DNA from: Alphaproteobacteria bacterium
GTDB lineage: Bacteria > Pseudomonadota > Alphaproteobacteria > ATCC43930 > CGMCC-115725
Assembly: GCA_005888515.1 (NCBI GenBank)
Contig: VAZR01000004.1
Span: forward strand, 1-14,977
Reading direction: 5' to 3'
DNA: 14,977 bases
In this document: in pieces, positions 12,722-14,977 of the stretch
Layout of the letters: each line of letters starts with the position of its first letter
How positions within the stretch are numbered: the stretch's first letter is position 1
Notes under the pieces: generated by a model
Databases searched by the model: none
Seen by the model: only the letters and a program-made list of their open reading frames with translations
Told to the model about the DNA's origin: nothing
Position numbers and translations under genes: made by a program

Positions 12722-13987
12722 ATGCGGGTGCTTGTCGTCGGGTCGGGCGGACGCGAGCATGCGCTGGTCTGGGCGATCGCCGCCTCGCCGCTGGTCGACC
12801 GGGTCTATTGCGCGCCGGGCAATGCCGGCATTGCCGCAGACGCGGAATGCGTACCCGTCGCGATCGGCGACACGGCGGGGCTGATCGCCTTCTGCCGCAA
12901 GGCGGCGATCGATTTTGTCGTGGTCGGGCCGGAGGCGCCGCTGGTCGCCGGCCTCGTCGATGCGCTGGAAGACGCCGGCATCGCCGCTTTCGGTCCGAGC
13001 AAGGCCGCCGCCGCGCTCGAAGGGTCGAAGGGTTTTTTGAAGGATCTGTGCGCCCGAGAGGAGATTCCGACCGCCGCCTATCGCCGGTTTCGCGATGCCG
13101 CGGCGGCCAAGGCCTATATCGCCGCACAGGGCGCGCCGATCGTGATCAAGGCCGACGGGCTCGCCGCGGGCAAGGGCGTCACCGTCGCCGCGACGCTCGC
13201 CGAGGCCCATGCGGCGGTCGACGCAGCGCTCGGCGAAGGACGGTTCGGCGCGGCCGGCGCCGAGATTATCGTCGAGGAATGCCTCGTCGGCGCGGAGGCG
13301 AGCTTTTTCGCGCTGGTCGACGGCACCAATGCGCTGCCGCTGATCGCGGCGCAGGACCACAAGCGGGTCGGCGACGGCGATACCGGTCCCAATACCGGTG
13401 GGATGGGCGCCTATTCGCCGACGCCGCTGCTGACGCCGGCGGTCGAAGGCGAGGTCATGGAGCGGATCATCCTGCCGACCCTGCGGGCGATGCAGCGCGA
13501 CGGCCGTCCGTTCAAAGGCGTGCTCTATGCCGGGCTGATGCTGACGGAGGCGGGACCGAAATTGCTCGAATACAACGTCCGCTTTGGCGATCCGGAATGC
13601 CAGGTGCTGATGATGCGGCTGATGAGCGACATCGTGCCGGCACTGATTGCGACGCGCGACGGCATCCTGAAAGAGGTCGATCTGCGTTGGTATGACGAGG
13701 CGGCGCTGTGCGTCGTCATGGCTGCTAGGGGCTATCCGGACGATCCGTCGCGCGGCACCGAGATCCGCGGCCTCGATGCGGCGGGGAGCGACGCCGAGGT
13801 CAAGATTTTCCACGCCGGCACGAAGCGCGACGGCGACCGGATCTTGGCCGATGGCGGACGGGTGCTCGGAGTGACGGCGCTCGGGCAGGATTTGACCGCC
13901 GCGCGCGAGCGGGCGTATCGGGCCGTCGGCAAAGTCGATTGGCCGGAAGGTTTCTGCCGCCGCGATATCGGCATGCGCAGCCGCTAA
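12722..13987 (+). CDS. purD: Phosphoribosylamine-glycine ligase (GAR synthetase)
   Basis: A 421-residue ATP-grasp enzyme that joins glycine to phosphoribosylamine, the second step of de novo purine synthesis. Motifs in order: VLVVGSGGREHAL (3-15), PGNAGIA, VVVGPEAPLVAGL, GPSKAAAALEGSKGF, IVIKADGLAAGKGVTVA (about 140-156) in the ATP-grasp domain, EASFFALVDG, AQDHKRVGDGDTGPNTGGMG, PFKGVLYAGLM, LLEYNVRFGDPECQVL with metal ligands, and FHAGTKRDGDRI with VLGVTA near the C-terminus. It is full length. ATG 12722 follows GGAG at 12709-12712; a TTG at 12719 is less likely. It is divergent from xseA and is followed by a palindromic repeat before the SDR gene. Confidence 0.97.
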   Translation: MRVLVVGSGGREHALVWAIAASPLVDRVYCAPGNAGIAADAECVPVAIGDTAGLIAFCRKAAIDFVVVGPEAPLVAGLVDALEDAGIAAFGPSKAAAALEGSKGFLKDLCAREEIPTAAYRRFRDAAAAKAYIAAQGAPIVIKADGLAAGKGVTVAATLAEAHAAVDAALGEGRFGAAGAEIIVEECLVGAEASFFALVDGTNALPLIAAQDHKRVGDGDTGPNTGGMGAYSPTPLLTPAVEGEVMERIILPTLRAMQRDGRPFKGVLYAGLMLTEAGPKLLEYNVRFGDPECQVLMMRLMSDIVPALIATRDGILKEVDLRWYDEAALCVVMAARGYPDDPSRGTEIRGLDAAGSDAEVKIFHAGTKRDGDRILADGGRVLGVTALGQDLTAARERAYRAVGKVDWPEGFCRRDIGMRSR

Positions 13988-13993
13988 GGCAGT

Positions 13994-14072
13994 GTAGGGC
14001 GGAAGAACGAAGCGCATTCCGCCAATGAGCGAGACGGAGATCGGCGGAATGCGCTGCGCTTTTCCGCCCTAC
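13994..14072. repeat. Palindromic repeat, family A copy 2, downstream of purD
   Basis: Ends GTAGGGCGG (13994-14002) and CCGCCCTAC (14064-14072) flank GAAGCGCATTCCGCC and GGCGGAATGCGCTGCGC, which are near-complementary. The layout and much of the sequence match copy 1 at 8243-8320. It starts 6 nt after the purD stop codon and precedes the SDR gene by about 40 nt, so it could mark the end of the purD transcript. Confidence 0.85.
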
Positions 14073-14112
14073 GCGCTACGATTGCGGCCAGAACGCCCGC
14101 TGAGAGGTCTGT

Positions 14113-14874
14113 GTGCCCTCACCCGATAATGCTTTCCGGCTCGATGGCAAAATTGCGCTGGTGACCGGTTCCGGCCGCGGCATCGGGCGGGCGATTGCGC
14201 TGGCGCTGGCGAATGCCGGCGCCGAGGTGATCCTGAACAGCCGCACCCCGGCCGAACTCGACGCGGTGGCGGACGAGATCGCCGGGCGCGGCAGCCGGGC
14301 GCGGGTGCTGCCGTTTGATGTGACCGACAGCGCGGCGGTTCGCACCGCCATTGGCGGCCTCTCGCGCCTCGACATCCTGGTCAACAATGCCGGGGTGAAC
14401 CGGCCTCAGGCGTTCCTCGAAGTCGACGAGGCGACGCTAGACCGCATGATTGCGCTCAACATCAAGGCTGCGTTCGTTGTCGCGCAGGAAGCGACGCGGC
14501 TGATGGCAGCCAATCGAGCCGGCGTTGTCGTCAATATGTCGTCACAGATGGGCCATGTGGGTTCGGAGCGGGATCGCACGGTCTATGTGATGACCAAGCA
14601 CGCCATCGAAGGGCTGACCAAGGCCATGGCGGCCGAGTTGGCGCCGAGAGGCGTGCGCGTCGTATCGATCGCGCCGACATTCATCACGACGCCATTGACC
14701 GAACCGTTCTTCGCGAACCCCGAATTCCGCCAGTGGGTGGTCGACCGCATTCCCTTGGGCCGCATCGGCACGGTCGAGGAGGTGGCGAACGCAGTCGTGT
14801 TCCTCGCCTCCCCCGCGGCCAGTCTTGTGACCGGGTCGTCGCTGCTGGTCGATGGCGGCTGGACGGCTTGGTGA
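14113..14874 (+). CDS. Short-chain dehydrogenase/reductase (SDR) family oxidoreductase
   Basis: A 253-residue classical SDR with the Rossmann cofactor motif TGSGRGIG (18-25), NNAG (91-94), the structural Asn in ALNIKAA (116), the catalytic region NMSSQMG (Ser143/144) and YVMTK (Tyr158, Lys162), and the C-terminal SSLLVDGGWTAW. Residue NSRTP after strand 2 (Ser/Arg) leans towards NADP(H), which is inference. The substrate is unknown. The GTG start at 14113 follows GAGG (14104-14107). It is followed by a substrate-binding protein gene at 4 nt, so the two are probably one transcript, which might point to an uptake-plus-oxidation pair for an organic compound. Confidence 0.93.
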   Translation: MPSPDNAFRLDGKIALVTGSGRGIGRAIALALANAGAEVILNSRTPAELDAVADEIAGRGSRARVLPFDVTDSAAVRTAIGGLSRLDILVNNAGVNRPQAFLEVDEATLDRMIALNIKAAFVVAQEATRLMAANRAGVVVNMSSQMGHVGSERDRTVYVMTKHAIEGLTKAMAAELAPRGVRVVSIAPTFITTPLTEPFFANPEFRQWVVDRIPLGRIGTVEEVANAVVFLASPAASLVTGSSLLVDGGWTAW

Positions 14875-14878
14875 CCCG

Positions 14879-14977
14879 ATGAAGCGGCGCGAGCTCCTAT
14901 CGTTGCTGGGCGCGGCTTCCGTCGCGCGCCCATTGGTAGCGTCAGCGCAGCAACAGTCGTTTCCTGTAATTGGCTTT
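14879..14977 (+). CDS. Start of an ABC-type substrate-binding protein (ABC_sub_bind-like), cut by the window edge
   Basis: Only 33 codons are visible. The start MKRRELLSLLG followed by a small-residue run to VASAQQQ is a signal peptide with a twin-arginine-like RR. It is followed by FPVIGF, the typical first strand of PF04392-type periplasmic binding proteins that are abundant in soil Alphaproteobacteria. The ligand cannot be told from this fragment. The ATG is 4 nt after the SDR stop codon, so translation is probably coupled. Confidence 0.7.
   Translation, partial: MKRRELLSLLGAASVARPLVASAQQQSFPVIGF

Noticed and set aside
12521..14017. A 498-codon open frame on the minus strand opposite purD
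   Set aside because: It is antisense to a full-length, strongly conserved purD and shows no motif of its own.
1046..14072. CRISPR array or mobile element from the several palindromes
   Set aside because: The palindromes are of different families, singly placed or in two copies, without regular spacing, spacers or a transposase.

Overview
The window is a high-GC stretch of ordinary bacterial chromosome. The gene families suggest Alphaproteobacteria, probably Hyphomicrobiales or Rhodospirillales. Supporting signs are the divergent xseA/purD pair, the rph-rdgB-hemW and lpoA/rsmI-yraN neighbourhoods, an Alphaproteobacteria-style group III truncated haemoglobin, an ABC_sub_bind-type lipid/solute-binding leader at the right edge, and many GC-rich palindromic repeats of the kind scattered through these genomes. 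No tRNA, rRNA, CRISPR array, transposase or phage gene was seen.

Layout. 87-1622 (+): secreted TPR protein whose 3' end runs through a palindromic repeat into the antisense of the next gene. 1128-1736 (-): FMN-dependent PPOX-class protein. 1809-2609 (+): enoyl-CoA hydratase, overlapping a broken radC (2609-3272). 3269-3655 (-): truncated haemoglobin, converging on radC within one CTAG. 3656-3887: repeat-rich gap. 3888-5468 (-): a BON-domain lipoprotein followed by a SirB1-family protein. 5675-6897 (-): rsmI and yraN, overlapping by ATGA. 6972-8231 (+): LpoA-like lipoprotein, divergent from rsmI. 8316-12511 (-): a probable operon in the order xseA, rph, rdgB, hemW, with repeat insertions between the last three. 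12512-12721: repeat cluster between the divergent xseA and purD. 12722-14977 (+): purD, an SDR oxidoreductase, and the start of a periplasmic substrate-binding protein.

The genes are mainly housekeeping: nucleotide pool sanitation (RdgB), tRNA 3' maturation (RNase PH), exonuclease VII, purine synthesis (PurD), rRNA methylation (RsmI), haem handling (HemW) and cell-wall or envelope support (LpoA, BON). I see no evidence of an undescribed multi-gene system. The signals worth checking are small-scale. Two conserved genes carry internal deletions: rsmI lacks about 36 residues in frame, and radC has a stop codon plus a frameshifting deletion. The rph-end/rdgB-start junction is duplicated around a palindromic repeat. 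Dispersed repeats also supply coding ends or extensions to several genes: the TPR tail, the hemW start region and the hemW stop codon.
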